This document shows positions 1 to 12,679 of a DNA stretch of 64,000 nt, one piece after another. The notes under the pieces were generated by a model. That model was not told where the DNA came from. It did not search any database and worked only from the letters and a program-made list of their open reading frames with translations. The position numbers and the translations under genes were made by a program. The stretch's first letter is position 1; the number at the start of each line of letters is the position of its first letter. This DNA comes from Crocodylus rhombifer (lineage: Eukaryota; Chordata; Crocodylia; Crocodylidae), in assembly GCA_038503035.1 (NCBI GenBank), contig JAVSML010024710.1, forward strand, positions 62,001-126,000. The letters are read 5' to 3'.

Positions 1-27
1 TAAAGCTTTTAACTCCCTGGAACAAAC

Positions 28-264
28 CTGCTTCTGCTGTCTGACCTCACTGATTGCCTCCTTCATGTCAATCTTCTGGCTATAGCTGGTAGGCGTCTGA
101 AGAAACTTGTTGTTGGCTGGAGTGAAATACTTGTATCCTGGTGTAGGTAAATCCTGAGGTGGCAGGTGAGCCATACCCTCAGTGCTGTTCAGATTTCTCA
201 TTTCAAGAGTTAAAGGAGTGACTAAACCAACTGCTAAAGGATTAGGTTCTGCAACCCCATGCTG
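28..264 (-). CDS. VAPA: Candidate additional in-frame VAPA exon (79 codons)
   Basis: This 237-bp open segment is phase 0 at both ends. Its acceptor is a TTTTTCTGAG tract followed by TAG and then CAG, and its donor is CAG/GTTTGT. If joined after exon 4 it would add residues 139-217, starting QHGVAEPNPLAVGLVTP, with a central PPQDLPTPGYKYFTPANN segment and ending KEAISEVRQQKQ. I do not recognise this sequence as standard VAPA. Length divisible by three and symmetric phase mean it can be included or skipped without breaking the frame. It would lie in the linker between the MSP domain and the coiled coil. It is proline- and asparagine-rich, probably disordered, with a more helical charged end. 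Splice sites and open frame are seen; membership of VAPA transcripts is inferred. Read-through past the donor stays open to base 1, so an alternative longer exon cannot be excluded. Confidence 0.72.
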
Positions 265-1166
265 CTACTCAGAAAAACATAAATATTATGTACAGGCAGT
301 AATAATATGAAGGTACCATGTTACAGAACATGCAAAAAAAGAGTTAGCTACAGGTGTTAGTTTTGTACAATAAGCATTTGGTGTTCTGGCTAAACTCTAA
401 GGTTTAGTGTAAAATTAAATACAGCTACTTAGAATCTACGATGTAAAGAATGCAATGGCTTAATAGTAAGTGAGAAGTAAAAAGTATTCCAACAAAATGA
501 GTATCTATTAAAATTATGCTTAACCTTTACATTTCTGGTATTTCTAGTAGATGGGTTGCCAAAGATTGATACAAATTCCCATTTTATTGATATCTTCTTC
601 CCAAAATATTTTCATACAACACCCAAAGCACTACATTAGAAGATTGTGTACAGCACTGTAGCCGTCTGTAGGAAGTCTCTCTTGGGATTCAGAATTAAAG
701 AATAGAAGAAATCATACCCAAAAGAGATTTTGCAATACAGGCAAAACCTGGTTGTTCTTACTAGGTACTGCTGGAAACACCTCTAATACTTCTACTAGGA
801 ACATATTTCCCATTGTGTATTTAGATAACACTCCCTTATAACATTATCAGCCACCCTGAATCCAACATAGCACCAGGGCACTAATCTGTTGCTACCACAA
901 AGCACCAAATGCACTATGAGAGCACAATTTAAATATTTATACTTAACTGTACTCTTCACAGTCCTGCTCCCTTCTACGTTGTCAAGAACTGACAATTATC
1001 GTTATTTTAAATGACACACACAATTCAGAAAGGACAGTGCTCTTCTATACTGATGTCCTGAAATTATCATCTGCAACAGAGTTGTGGTTCTGCATCTTAA
1101 ATTTCCCTGCTCTACCAGTAACATAAAAGATGGATGTCAAGATTATCCGTGCTAACCCAAGTGAAG

Positions 1167-1253
1167 AACCATGGAAACTAGGCCTGGAAGAGACCTCTGA
1201 AGGTCACATAATCCAATGCCATGCCTCAAAGCATTAAATAAATCCTTCTCTAA
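1167..1253 (-). mobile_element. Old CR1/L3-like LINE 3'-end relic
   Basis: The plus strand reads GGAAGAGACCTCTGAAGGTC, then text resembling the reverse complement of a CR1/L3 3' end (the usual 'progress to phrase for AGGGACCT...GATCATCTAGTCC' layout). The stretch is short, diverged and cut by the hAT-like insertion that follows. Identification is by pattern only. Confidence 0.5.
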
Positions 1254-1261
1254 CTTATAAC
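1254..1261. repeat. Left target-site duplication CTTATAAC
   Basis: Eight bases identical to 3000-3007 on the other side of the hAT-like element; they define its insertion site. Confidence 0.9.
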
Positions 1262-2999
1262 CAGGGATCCTGGTTTCCCCCGACAAAAAATAATAATAAT
1301 AAAAAAAAAAAAATCACAAATTCTCTGATAAAATCTGCAAAATCCATGATTAAAATTGAAGCCCTCCCAGTCTCCCCCCCAACTAGTGCCCCTCATTCTT
1401 CACAACCTCCCATGCTCATGCCCTTCACTCCACCCCACAGCCCACCCGCCATCCTCATGCCCCTCACTCCCTCCACAGAAGCCCCCAAACCCAACTGGTG
1501 CCTCTCACTCCCCACAGCCCCCCCAGGCATGCTTGTGCCCCTTGCTACCCACCAACAGCCCCTGCCCCCCAGTTCTGCCAGAGGGGGCCCACAGCTGCCA
1601 CGGTTATAGGGAGCCAGGTCTACAGCTCCCTGCCCCTGGCAGAAGGCAGCAGCTGCTGCAGCAGGAGTAGTAGAGCCTGCTCCCCCACTGCTGCTGCTTT
1701 CTGCAGGCTTAGGCAGGGGCGAGGCTGGCTCCCAATGGCAGTGCACACTCCCAGGGGGCAGGGGGGACCTGCGCCCCCCAGACCTGTGCAGAGAGCAGGG
1801 GCAGAATGAGTATGTACTGCAGATTTGTGCTCCCCAACCTGCTGCCTTCCCTGGGGCCTCCGCAGCACAGCATGTGTGACCCAGCACAGCAGGGAACAAA
1901 GGGGACGCGCAGGAAAGCTGCTTGCCTCTGCAACCACCACAAGGCCCTGACAACACTTCCCCTGCAGGCAGGAGCAACAGTGAGGGGCACAACCTGCACT
2001 GCTACCCACACTACCCCCCTGCACACAGGGGAGGTGTGGCCAGGGCAGCACGGAGCTTGCAGCAGAAAGCAGTTTTCCTGCATGATCCCACTATGCTCCG
2101 CCACACCAGGGTGCACACAGCGCACTGTGGAGGCCCCAGGGGAGGGCACTAGGGTGGGGAGCGCGAGTTTGCAGCACACACCTGTCCTGCCCCATGCACT
2201 GATCTGGGGTCTGCAGGTCCTCCCTGCCCCTCCCCCAGGACTGCATGGAGCCAGCCCCACTCCCCACCCCCAAGAAAAGCCCGGCCAACAATGTGTGGAC
2301 TGGGAGCCAAGTGCTATCAGCCAAGCAGATTCCGTGTCTCTGTGTGGCTTCCCACACTCTTGAGGGAAGCCGCACAGAGGTGCAAAGCCAGCCCAGCCCA
2401 CAGCACATGGACCGGGAGCAACGCGCTATCGGCCTGAGCGGGCTCCACAATTCCACGCATGGCTTACCCACAGGGCCAACAGCACGGTGCTCTGGATTCA
2501 TGTGCCACCGGCCATGTGGGCGCTCCATGTGTGGCTTCCCCCAACACCTCCCCACACCCTCAGCCACATACCAACACTCTGCCCCACATGTGTCCCGCCA
2601 ACTTCCTCCAGTCACCTACACCTGCGACCCAGGCCCCCCCCCCCCCCAGCCCTGCCAGTGCCCCCATGTCTTTATCTACAACCCCCCCAGCTCCCTGCAA
2701 GCCCCACTTACCTCACAGGCTGCAGGAACCAGCAGTGAGCCTGAGTTAAGCCCTGGGTAAGTGCATGCCTTAGGCCCTGCCCTTTCCCACTCTCCCTCCC
2801 GGGCAGGTTTGAGAGTTTCCTGCCCTTTCTGCAATCAGCTCTCACAGGTTGGAGCTCTGCCACCTGCATGGCTCTTTGCAAAAGAGGGAAATCCACAGGT
2901 ATCTTTGCTAAAAGGGAAAATCCGTTTTTTCTCTGATCAAGTCAGGAAATCCATGGTTTTCTCCGTTTTTCTGTGAGAAACGGAAAACCTGGATCCCTG
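1262..2999. mobile_element. hAT-type non-autonomous element with GC-rich core
   Basis: The ends are CAGGGATCCTGG on the left and CCTGGATCCCTG on the right, forming terminal inverted repeats. A perfect 8-bp duplication, CTTATAAC, flanks both sides (1254-1261 and 3000-3007), the hallmark of hAT transposition. The termini are AT-rich, while the roughly 1.4-kb interior is cytosine-rich and CpG-poor, with overlapping open frames on several strands that look like composition artefacts. No transposase motif is visible, so mobilisation in trans is likely. It inserted into an older LINE relic. Confidence 0.88.
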
Positions 3000-3007
3000 C
3001 TTATAAC
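3000..3007. repeat. Right target-site duplication CTTATAAC
   Basis: Exact copy of 1254-1261. Confidence 0.9.
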
Positions 3008-3445
3008 TAAAACAACATCAGCCATGTCACACAACTACAAAGGTACAGCATCCTAACCTGCCACACGTAAAGCAGGGGAACAACAGTGGGCGGTGTCATG
3101 CTCCTGTAAGTGTTGTAAGAGATCCAAGAATCTCTTAACTGAAGAAAGCTTAATTTAAAATTACAAGTTAGAAATGAGTAATATTTAATGTTAATTAATA
3201 AAAACATATCACTGACTTAAGATTAGTTGCGTGCTAAATATAACCTTACTTTTTCCAAAGACATTGAGTGTATTTTTCAATAAATATTACATACATATAA
3301 ATAATATTATTGCATATTAGTAAATATAAATTTGCTTATATTTTGAAAACAGAAAGATTCAATGTAAAATTGAAACTGCATTACAGGCCTTAAAAAAGAA
3401 TTCAGTAATAACATCACCCTTATTTCTTACTTTCTTCTTACTTAC

Positions 3446-3526
3446 CAGTTTATCATTTTCATTGGGCATTTCAAAGACGCATCTTAATTTCGAGTCCATT
3501 AGTTCATCAGGTTTTGCCTCTTTCCA
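3446..3526 (-). CDS. VAPA: VAPA coding exon 4 (end of MSP domain)
   Basis: The 81-bp exon is exactly 27 codons, phase 0 at both ends, flanked by a TTTTAG acceptor and a GTAAGT donor. It encodes residues 112-138, beginning [20 protein letters not shown] and ending NENDKL, which closes the MSP domain. In human VAPA the junction after NDKL is where a long isoform carries an inserted segment (from memory), so this is a recognised site of isoform variation. Confidence 0.96.
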
Positions 3527-6445
3527 CTAAAACAAAACATTTTTATGGTTACTTAACATGCAACATTCATCCAAACCAAGCACTTAAAACAGTTCTAAAA
3601 TGATTTATCTCCAAAATACACATTTTTGAATACTGGCTTTATTCCAGCTACAGTCTCTAGATTTTAGTTTTCAAACAATTATTTGGTATTTGTTACTTAT
3701 TACTATTTGAATAACAGAAGTTCAAGGTACGTAAAAGCTATGGACTGGAAATAAAAGAGAATAAGTGGAACATACTGCAGTGGAACTGCTCAATTTTTGA
3801 GCAAAAAGAACAAAAAGATGACTTTCAAAAATGGGTAGGGAACCAAAAAACTTTTACTGTACTTAGAAGTGCACTGATACATCAGTTGCATATTAGATCA
3901 GCACCAATAACAAGAAAATTAACATTATCAGCAATCGGCTTTTTTTGGCTGATAACATCACCAATAAATGTTCCATGTATGCACGCAGCCACAGAATGCA
4001 ACTCAGCCAAGAATGCAGCCCAGCAGCTTGGAGAGCAGCATCCAGCAGGTTAGTTGGGGGTGGGGCGGATGGAGCATGGGGGCACATATCAAGGCCCTTA
4101 GGTAAGGGAAGGAGTGAGGAAGGGACAGGTGCTGCCCAGCCAGGGCAGCAAATGAGGTAGGGCAAGAACTGCAGGCAGCTCGTCTGGGGGGCGCAGGAGG
4201 CTCCCTGTTGCTGCACACACACCCCAAAGGAGGCATGTGCCCCCCCCCCGCAGATTTGCACATGGGGTGAGGGCAGGCTGCCTGCTGCAGGCTTGGGGCC
4301 AGGGGCTGCACCAGCTTCTTCCCAGTGGGGGGCCTGGGCCAGAGCTGTGCTTGGGGCAGGACAAGCTCATGCCTCCCCAGAGATGCACGCAGCAGTGGGG
4401 AACCACCCCGCTCCCCCATGTGCCCTCAGAACAAGCAATCTGCAGCCCTGTCCTGCTCCCAATCACCAGCCTGGCGGGCCAGCACCTGCCCCTGCCCCAC
4501 TCCCTCCCTCACCATGGGGGCCTTGATCTGCCCCTCCATGCCCCTTTGCCCCCAACAGACTTGCTGGCAGGAAGCTGCCAGGCTGCATTCCTGTAAATCG
4601 GCTATCAGACCAGTATCAGCCAAAATGGCTGGTTAATAATTGACTATCAGTATCAGCCAAGAAAACCTTTACCGGTGCATCCCTAACTGTATTATAATGT
4701 GGCAAAATTAACAATCATCTTATCCTTCAAAATAAATCTTTTCAGAATGTTTCAATAGGTGTCCACAATCTAAATTCTGGACTATCAGTTTGTACAATTT
4801 AACACAGAGTCATTTGGGCCTACAAAAATAGTGTGAACAGCTCATAAACATTATGAATTGCTCAAAGCCAGCAAATATATTTAATTGTAAGAGATGCTAG
4901 AATATCCCTGCCTACCCAACTGAATTTTTAAAACTATGAAGTATGTCTTTGCATGCCTGACACATGAAACCCACTTCCAGGACAAATAAAACCAAGCCTC
5001 GCTGTACAGCAATCAGAAAATTAAGTCTGAATAAGACCTTTCAGAACAACAAACATTACACTGAGCTAAGATACAGGAAATGTACAATAGAAAACCTTTT
5101 AATACCCCAACTACTGCTTCTCTTGTACAATGACAATCACCTAATGAAACTGCCTAGACAAATGTGATGAGAATGGACACCACAGGACCTGAGAACCCTT
5201 TTATATCATCTGGTCTGAAAAATGGTGCCAGGAGAAGATGCATGTCACAGCTACATATGAACTACTATTTTTGGAAAATAACTTCAGAACCACTAGACTA
5301 TATGCATCCCATAAATTAGTTTTATAACCAATCCCTGAATCAGTATATTGTTATACATTTCTTCACCTTCTAGTCCACAGATTTAAAAAAAACAACAACA
5401 TGCAAGTAACTACACACTTACTTTAATAGCAGATGCATGATATGACTAGATACTGTAATGGTAATTCTGGTATGACTAGATATTTATGAAATCCTTAATA
5501 GCTACTAATACCAACTTTCATTTTGAATTTTTTTTTGGCAGATACCTAAAATTCACTCCTTATACCAGATGGTCTCTCTTCAGTTGAGCAGGCTGTTTGT
5601 TGTGGTGTACACTTTTAGTCAAATTGTTGCATCTTTTTCCCCTTTTATGTTACATTTCTTTCCTTTACAGAAGGAAGGAATCATCACAGTCTTCTGACCA
5701 TTTCTTCCAATCACTTTTCCTGGGCTAGCCACTTTCCAACAATATTTTTTCCATTGTTATTCTTATATGCACAACCTCTACCTTTTCCCCCTCAGACACA
5801 ATTCATCCTATTAAGCTACTAAATCTTTTCTTGCTCAGTCTTCTTTCATACCAATCCTATCTGGCAACAAACCATATAATATGTGCAACTCAACCTACAA
5901 ATTTACTTCCTCTCCCAGAAAGAAATGTTTCCGCATAGTCTGTCTTCTTGAAAAAAAAATACATACCGCCCGTTCTCCCCTCAAGATGTTCTGATTTTAC
6001 TGAAAACACATTCTGTGTGTTAGTTAACTCTCTGTGAATCAAATAACACCTCTGTCATTAAAACTTGCCATGGGCATGATGTTTTCATTTTCTCAGAGTT
6101 CCTTCAACCTTGACCTGTTTACAGTCTCCCTATTAAACACTTGTAAGGTTCAGTAAACCCAAGTTATAACAGTCAACTTATCCCATATGCCATTGGTATG
6201 CACACTTATTTCCTTATTCACTTAGCTTTCCCCTTCAAACAGAGCTTAAGTAGTAGGTCAAAAGTACCAATGACATATTTGTGCATTTATGATTCAAAAT
6301 CTTGTATCATTCACATAAGCCAGATTTGTTCAGTGGAAAAAAAAACCTAGGCTTTTCCAAGAGTAAGAGTTAATCATGAAACAGTTTGATTTCAATATAT
6401 TACACAAAGAAACATCTTGAAGAAAATAATATTCATTTTACTCAC
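3527..6445 (-). other. VAPA intron 3
   Basis: AT-rich intron with one recognisable insertion, the hAT-like element 3864-4685. The stretches 3527-3855 and 4694-6445 show no open exon with splice sites and no repeat that I can name. Confidence 0.8.
3864..4685. mobile_element. hAT-type element, 'GTGCACCGATA' family, copy 1
   Basis: The left end is TAGAAGTGCACTGATA and the right end, reverse-complemented, is TAGGGATGCACCGGTA. The flanking octamers ACTGTACT (3856-3863) and ACTGTATT (4686-4693) differ at one base, consistent with an aged 8-bp hAT duplication. The ends carry repeated TATCAG/GCTGATA motifs; the middle is GC-rich and shared with the element at 10709-11822 (for example CTCCCTCACCATG followed by GGGCCTTGATCTGCCC). 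No coding capacity is evident. Confidence 0.85.
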
Positions 6446-6549
6446 CACTGCCTCCATATCTGAAATGTTTGGTGGTGCAAAGATCGTCTGTACCATAAAC
6501 TTGTGTTTACTCTTCTCATTGGGGTCATAATCAAAAGGCTGTAGCATTA
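6446..6549 (-). CDS. VAPA: VAPA coding exon 3 (FFAT-binding segment)
   Basis: The 104-bp exon lies between a TTGAACAG acceptor and a GTGAGT donor. It completes Val77 and encodes residues 78-111, from [20 protein letters not shown] through the segment ending SDMEAV. Lys93 and Met95 correspond to the human VAPA Lys94/Met96 pair known to contact FFAT motifs, so the ligand-binding surface appears preserved. The exon ends in phase 0, which matters because exon 4 and the unusual exon at 28-264 are also phase 0. Confidence 0.96.
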
Positions 6550-9500
6550 CTGTTCAAGAAATTAAGGATTAAGATTAATTCCTAGTTCTTTAAATGATAA
6601 CTTTATTATGCAAGCATTCTAATCATTTTAGACAACTCAATTCTCATTTGTGTAGCCACTAATAAATCTATAACAGAAATGGAGTGTTGGAAGCCGGTTG
6701 GGAGGAATACGATGTGATAACAGCCATGAACTAGAAACAAATCTTAAAATTATTTAGGGCCTATATAATTAACAAACCCTCATTTGTATTAATTTGGTTT
6801 GGACTGAGGCTATACTGTGGTAATTTTTTTTAATCAGTTCCAAAAAATAGTTAAGTAAGTAAGTGTAGTTTACCACAATCCACTGCTTTCTTTCTGCAAT
6901 GTAATCACCAGAACTATGATATATGACACAGGTTTGTCAAGTCAAATGTATACTACGCCTCAAGTAAATGTAAAGACACAGGACTGAAGAGAAGACGGTA
7001 GTGACAGCCAGGATCTATGACAAAGATTTTTCAGGTGGTGATAGCTGGGCCAGTTCCCATAGATCATTGATAGAATGACAGTATAATGGTGGGGAAGCAC
7101 ATACTTCAATTAGACCCACTCCTACAATGCTCTACTCCTATGCTCTACTCCCAGGCTCCAGGTCTGGACACCACTTCCTCCATGGTTCTGGCAGTACAAT
7201 CTTCAGGCTCCCCCATGCCTGGGGGTGCGGCTAAGAGAGCCTCAGGGGCTCCTTGTAGCGTAGCACAGCGGGCAGGACCTACATGGTGCTATGTGCAGAG
7301 CACAGGGGTGCTGGGATAGTACAGTGGTGATGGGGGAGGACATATGAGGCCCACGACCACTCAGGAATTGGACAGTCCTGCTCTACCATGCTACTTATGC
7401 AGAGTCAAAATGCTCTAACTATATAAACAGAGCAGAATCAAATTCAGTAAAAAAGGGGGTAAAGCATAAGGTGCCTTTACAAAAAGGTTTAATATGATAC
7501 TAAAAAGACCTAACATGCCTCATTCAGAAATCACAATTATTGCAAGTCACCACTAGAGGGAAAAATCTCAAGTAGTCCAAGTGCTCTTACTTTTTTTTGG
7601 GTTAAGTGTAACTTTAATTTTCTGGGTTTATAATGCTCTGTTATGAGATACCTAATGGGATCATACCTACAATACAATTTGTTCAGGGACTGATATTTGA
7701 AAATTAACTCAAGTTTTAACATTTTTTTTCTGTCTAGAAATATTCAAAGCTCCAGGTACTTCAAGCAGAGTTTCTACAGCTAATATCTTCGATTTGATGC
7801 AGTTTACAGTAGCTTGATTTAAAGGTTATGAATTAATCAAGTATGAACATACAATCAATACAGTAGCTCCTGCATTTTATTTTAAATTTACTCATGTAAA
7901 GACTTTCTGTTTTCAACACAATTTTTCCTTATCAGTATTCCATATGAAACAAGTTGCTGGGGAAAGCTGGAGCTTTGAGCACCAAAGTTTAGGCATGAAT
8001 TACTAGGTGTCACTTTAGGTCACAGTTTAGATGGATATTTTTGCTAGACTCCTCAGTACTGATATAGTGTCAAAATTATATTTGCATTTTAGGTTTCAGA
8101 GTTAAATGAAGTTACCTTTTGAAAGAAGAAAATGGCAATTAATTTCTTTCAAAGTTATTACTTTAACTATTTACAAGATCAGTTAATCAAACAGCATCAA
8201 TTACACATTAAATGTTTTCAAAGATCTTCAAAATTATGAAGAGTATATTATTTTAAATGAAAGGCTAGGTACTGAAGCAAAGTTCTACAACGAAGTACAA
8301 ATTCTACTACAAATACCTCACTCCCCCCCCACATATCTGCAGAAAAGGTTTCCAGTACCTCAATTAAAGTAGGTTATCATCACCCAAAACGGCATACATT
8401 AAACTTATTTGGTAAAGGTACCCTTTTTAAAGTAGAGATTTGAGTAGCCAATTCTCAGTTATGGAAGGGAGAACATTTCCAGTTCATGTCTTTTTATAAC
8501 TTGTTTCCTTTCATTAAATTTAAAAAAACCACTTCAGATTACTATAATTTTGCCAATACAGATCTTTTATAACTAAACATCATCAACATGTCTCCTATAT
8601 AAATGAAAACCTAGAATACAAACCTAAAACTTAAAAGCAAAAGTGAAAGTAATTCTAGGAAAAAAATTATATTGCAACTGCACAACATCTTATACAATAC
8701 TACCAACTGTGCAAGTATTTGTTCCCCCCAACCTCCCTCATTTTACAGTGGTGAAAAAGCTACTGGAGCCATCTTGTGGTTTAGCTAGGAAAATGCATCT
8801 GTAATACTGTAGGCTAGATCCCTACCAGGTTTCATCTAAAATATAAAATGCATGTGGATCAACTTTGTCCTATAAAAGAACCAATTTTCCACATATACCG
8901 AAGTGCACAGCTAGAAGTTGTCTATTTACATTTAGGAAGAGGCAAATTCTTTAGGCTAGGACTGCCTTACATAATTTATAAATACACGCATCCAAGTAAA
9001 ATTTAAAAAACTAACCTAATCCTAATATGCATTATTTCCTGGAAAAGAGCGCCTCCTGTGTTACAATCTCAATCATGCACCTATTTCTCTGACTAGCTAC
9101 ATCACCTAGTATCTAATTAAAGGGGAAAATTATGTGCTTTTCACAAAAGAAAACTTTAGCACATATGGAAGTTTTAACTTCTGTTTCTAATTTCTTGATG
9201 ACTAAAAAAGGGGGAGTGTGTTTCTACCTTAAAAGTGTTAAGTACATCTTCACCTTGTTCTGGAAGACTACGGCATAACAAAAAGCTAACAGAATCTGAA
9301 AAGCAAAGGAAACTGAACTGGAGCAGGAAAGGAACATTGATTCAACTTGTTTAAAAATATTTATTTTTAAATAGGCTAATGAAAACAAACATCCTGAAAA
9401 ACACAAAGCTCTCTTCAACCTTTAATGACCAAACCTGTCCCTCCAACAGAGGGGTGGGACAGCTGGAGGGGAAGATAACTACTCCTCAAAGAAGTCCTCC

Positions 9501-10708
9501 AAAAAAAAAGTTAAAAATAAAGAGAATATTTAATCCCCCCCAATCCCATCATACACTTTTAGGAGAAAAGTTGTAAAATAAATTAATTCTCCATCTCTGC
9601 CTTTACTAGCAACATCTTTCTTCATTCTTCCTCTCTCTGAAATCTGTACTTACGCAGGTCTCTCAGAAGCAAACACTGGTAGACTGTTACACTACTCGTA
9701 TTAATGATAGGTATGAATCTCTGTAAATCACACCAGAAGTGCCCACCATGACTTCTTTAATGCTTTCATTTCACTGCTTGCCCTCTCCCACCCCAGATTA
9801 GCAGAGAGGCCCTGCAAGCTGGGCCATATGCCACTGATTGCCAGGAAAGCAAAAAACCTCGCCATATTTAAAACAGCAGCAAATGGCCAAGCTGATAGAG
9901 CTCCTCCACCAATCACGGCAGGGGAGAACAAGTGGCAAAATGAAAACATTAAAGAAGCCACTAAACAGGGTGTTTCCAGCATGATTTACAGAGACCCCTA
10001 ATGAAAGCCATTCAAAGTGCTGCGTATTAAAAAAAAATTTTGGAAGGTGATAGCTTGATATCTGCACATTGCTTTTTATTATAACATAAATAATACAAAG
10101 ACTTCTAGACTGCTCTGGTCCACGTATTCCATAAAATGAAGCAGAAAAATGATACTGCAATATTTGATACGTGTTATTTCCAGAGTAATTTTAAATGAAT
10201 TAACTGCTGCTTTAAGATACAGTGGTGCTGGGACTGCTCTGCAAGTGGAGGATAGGGTGGATCATGCAGTACTCTGATTCACATTGGATGGGGGAACAGA
10301 ACGTGTGCATTTCTACTATCAGTGCATTTCCCCATATGCCGGCAGAAACTTTAACTGCCTATTTAGAAGTTATAAAAGGTTCTTTTGTCACTCAATGACA
10401 AAAATCTGATCCAACTGCCTTTAAATTCAGAGTCAACGGGCTCTTTGGATCATGTTAATTTTAATATGCCTTGGAAAAATACTTTAATGGAATCTGGTTA
10501 TCAAATCATTTTTGCAAGAAAACTATAGAAGTGGTTGAGAAATATTCTATGTTCTCTTATGTCACCAAAAACAGGAACTGTTGTAAAACATGACTTAGTA
10601 CCCATATGCTATCTTTAAAAAATAGCTTGATTCAAAAGTTAATATGGCACTGGATTAAAAGACAGACAAACATCTCAAAGCAGTTTTGAACAGGGGGTTG
10701 GTTATCAA

Positions 10709-11822
10709 TAAAGGTGCAATGATAAAGATTTTCTTTGCTGATACAGATAGCCTATTATTCACCAGGAATCTTGGCCAATATCAATCCAATAACCACCAAT
10801 TTACAGGAGCACAGCTGGGCAGCATGAAGAGCAGCTCACTGCAAGTAAATTTGTGGAGGGGACAGGGTGTGGGGGTGGGGGGGTAGACTGAAGCCACCAC
10901 GGTGAGGGAGGGAGTGGGGCGGGGGCACAGGCATGAGGTGCTACCCAGCCAGGGCAGTGAATGGGACCCCAGAGCCAGGAGCAGGACAGAGCCGCAGGCA
11001 GCTCATCCAGGTGATCAGCATCTGAGCACTTAAAAATGGCAGCAGGGGCATTTGAACTAAAACTTGTCGAAGGAGCTTTAGTTCAAGCACCACCACCATT
11101 TTTAAGCACAGGGATGTTTTTAGGAATAGAGCTGAGTGGGGTGATGGAGGAACCAGGCTGCCTGCTGTGGGCTCGGGGCTCTCTGCTGCTCTGTTTCCTT
11201 CGCCCTGAGAGCTACATGCTGGCAATGGGTCCCCTACCCACCCAGCACTGGGAAGCACATCTTACCATCCCCACTGCTGCCCTGCTGGCAGGGTGCACGC
11301 AGCCAGTGCAGGGTCCCCAGGGCAAACGCAGCAGAGAGCCCCAAGCCCACAGCAGGCAGTCTACTTCCAGCCTCCACACAAATGGGGGGGCACATGCCCC
11401 CCATGGCGGGTGTGCACAGCAGTGAGGAACCGCTGCCCTCCCTACCCTTCCCACACCCCCTGGATGAATTGCCACAGCTCCATCCTGCTCCCTGCTATAG
11501 CCCAACATCCCATTCACTACCCTGGTTGGGCAGTACCCCAGCCCCACTCCCTCCCTCACCATGAGGGCCTTGATCTGCCCTCTCCCCACAGATTTACCTG
11601 CAGAGCTCTGCTGTCCACACTACCTGGCTGCATTCCTGGTCACATGCATGCTGTGACTGTGCACATGGACATGGAGTCTGAAAGCCCCGGCCAGAAAGCA
11701 TGTTATATTTATCGGTGACGTTATCAGCTACACCAACCAAAAAAAAGCCTATGGCCAATAATGTTAATTTTCCTTTTATCGGTGCTGATCCAACATAGCA
11801 CCGATATATTGGTGCACCTCTA
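10709..11822. mobile_element. hAT-type element, 'GTGCACCGATA' family, copy 2
   Basis: The perfect 8-bp duplication GTTATCAA flanks the element (10701-10708 and 11823-11830). The ends are TAAAGGTGCAATGATA and, reverse-complemented on the right, TAGAGGTGCACCAATA. The interior matches copy 1 (3864-4685) in order and sequence. It differs by an extra palindromic module at about 11019-11116, which copy 1 lacks at the corresponding CAGGCAGCTC point. No transposase frame is visible. Confidence 0.9.
11019..11116. repeat. Palindromic module nested in hAT-like copy 2
   Basis: The left arm (from CATCTGAGCACTTAAAAATG) is imperfectly complementary to the right arm (ending CATTTTTAAGCACAGGGATG). The same module, with longer arms, recurs at 29123-29260. 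Its absence from hAT copy 1 suggests a later foldback/MITE insertion. Confidence 0.75.
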
Positions 11823-12679
11823 GTTATCAATCAATAAATTCTTGCAATGATTTATCCAAGAACAAGGGAAAACTACAAGGATAAGTTGCAGCCTGGGAAA
11901 GAATCCTTCCAGCAAGTGACTGAAGGAACTCAATCTATTTATGTCCAAGAAGCACATACAACATCCTGATCAAAATCTAAAACTGCTTACCAAGAAAGAC
12001 ATCCAATACTAGAGGATTATAATCTAATAAAGAAACAATGACATACAGTAAGTAAAGCTGAAGTCCACAAAATTGAAACTGAAAATTAAGTAAAATTTTG
12101 TATCTAATAAAAGTGTCTCTGTGTGCAACAAAAAAGGCCATTAACTGCTGTTCAACTTCCATGGGATATATGGAAGTGTTACATAACACATCACGTTAAA
12201 TAAGAGAAGCCAGCACATGCCACCCTCCGTGACCATTTGCTCACCACTTTTCTTATGCTTCCCATAACTCTTCATCAGTTCCTATACTTCATTACAGGAG
12301 AAGTGTGCATAGGGGCTCTGGCTATTCTATTGCCACCTATACTGCTAAGTTGTGGGGACCCCAGGAAGACCTAGTTATAAGCATAACTGGATCTGTATTA
12401 TCAAAGGTGGACCTCCTCTCCACCACCACCATTGTATCATAAACCCCACCTTTTGGGGGCTGCCAGAAATGAGTAAGGAGAGAAAGGCTGCGAGTAAGGA
12501 GAGAAACTGGGGCAACAGAGGTGGTCAGAGAGAGTCAGCCACGTTCCCTCTCATACCCACCCCATCATGGTTCGTTCAGGAATTTCCTTAAAACCATGTG
12601 GCATGCTTAGACTGGAAAAGTAATGAGCCATGGGGACATTTACTGAATCGGAAGAGAAACCAGCCCAGTCCTCTCAGCC

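Larger units (their letters stand above)
265..3445 (-). other. VAPA intron 4 (between exon 4 and the candidate exon)
   Basis: The intron runs between a GTAAGT donor and the tandem TAGCAG acceptor. It contains a CR1/L3-like 3' relic at about 1167-1253, interrupted by the hAT-like element 1262-2999. The remaining AT-rich parts (265-1166 and 3008-3445) show no exon, RNA gene or clear repeat. Confidence 0.8.

Noticed and set aside
1393..2760. Overlapping long open frames on both strands (up to about 230 codons)
   Set aside because: They fall in the C-rich core of a hAT-like element bounded by a perfect target duplication. They overlap in several frames and show no domain, so composition explains them.
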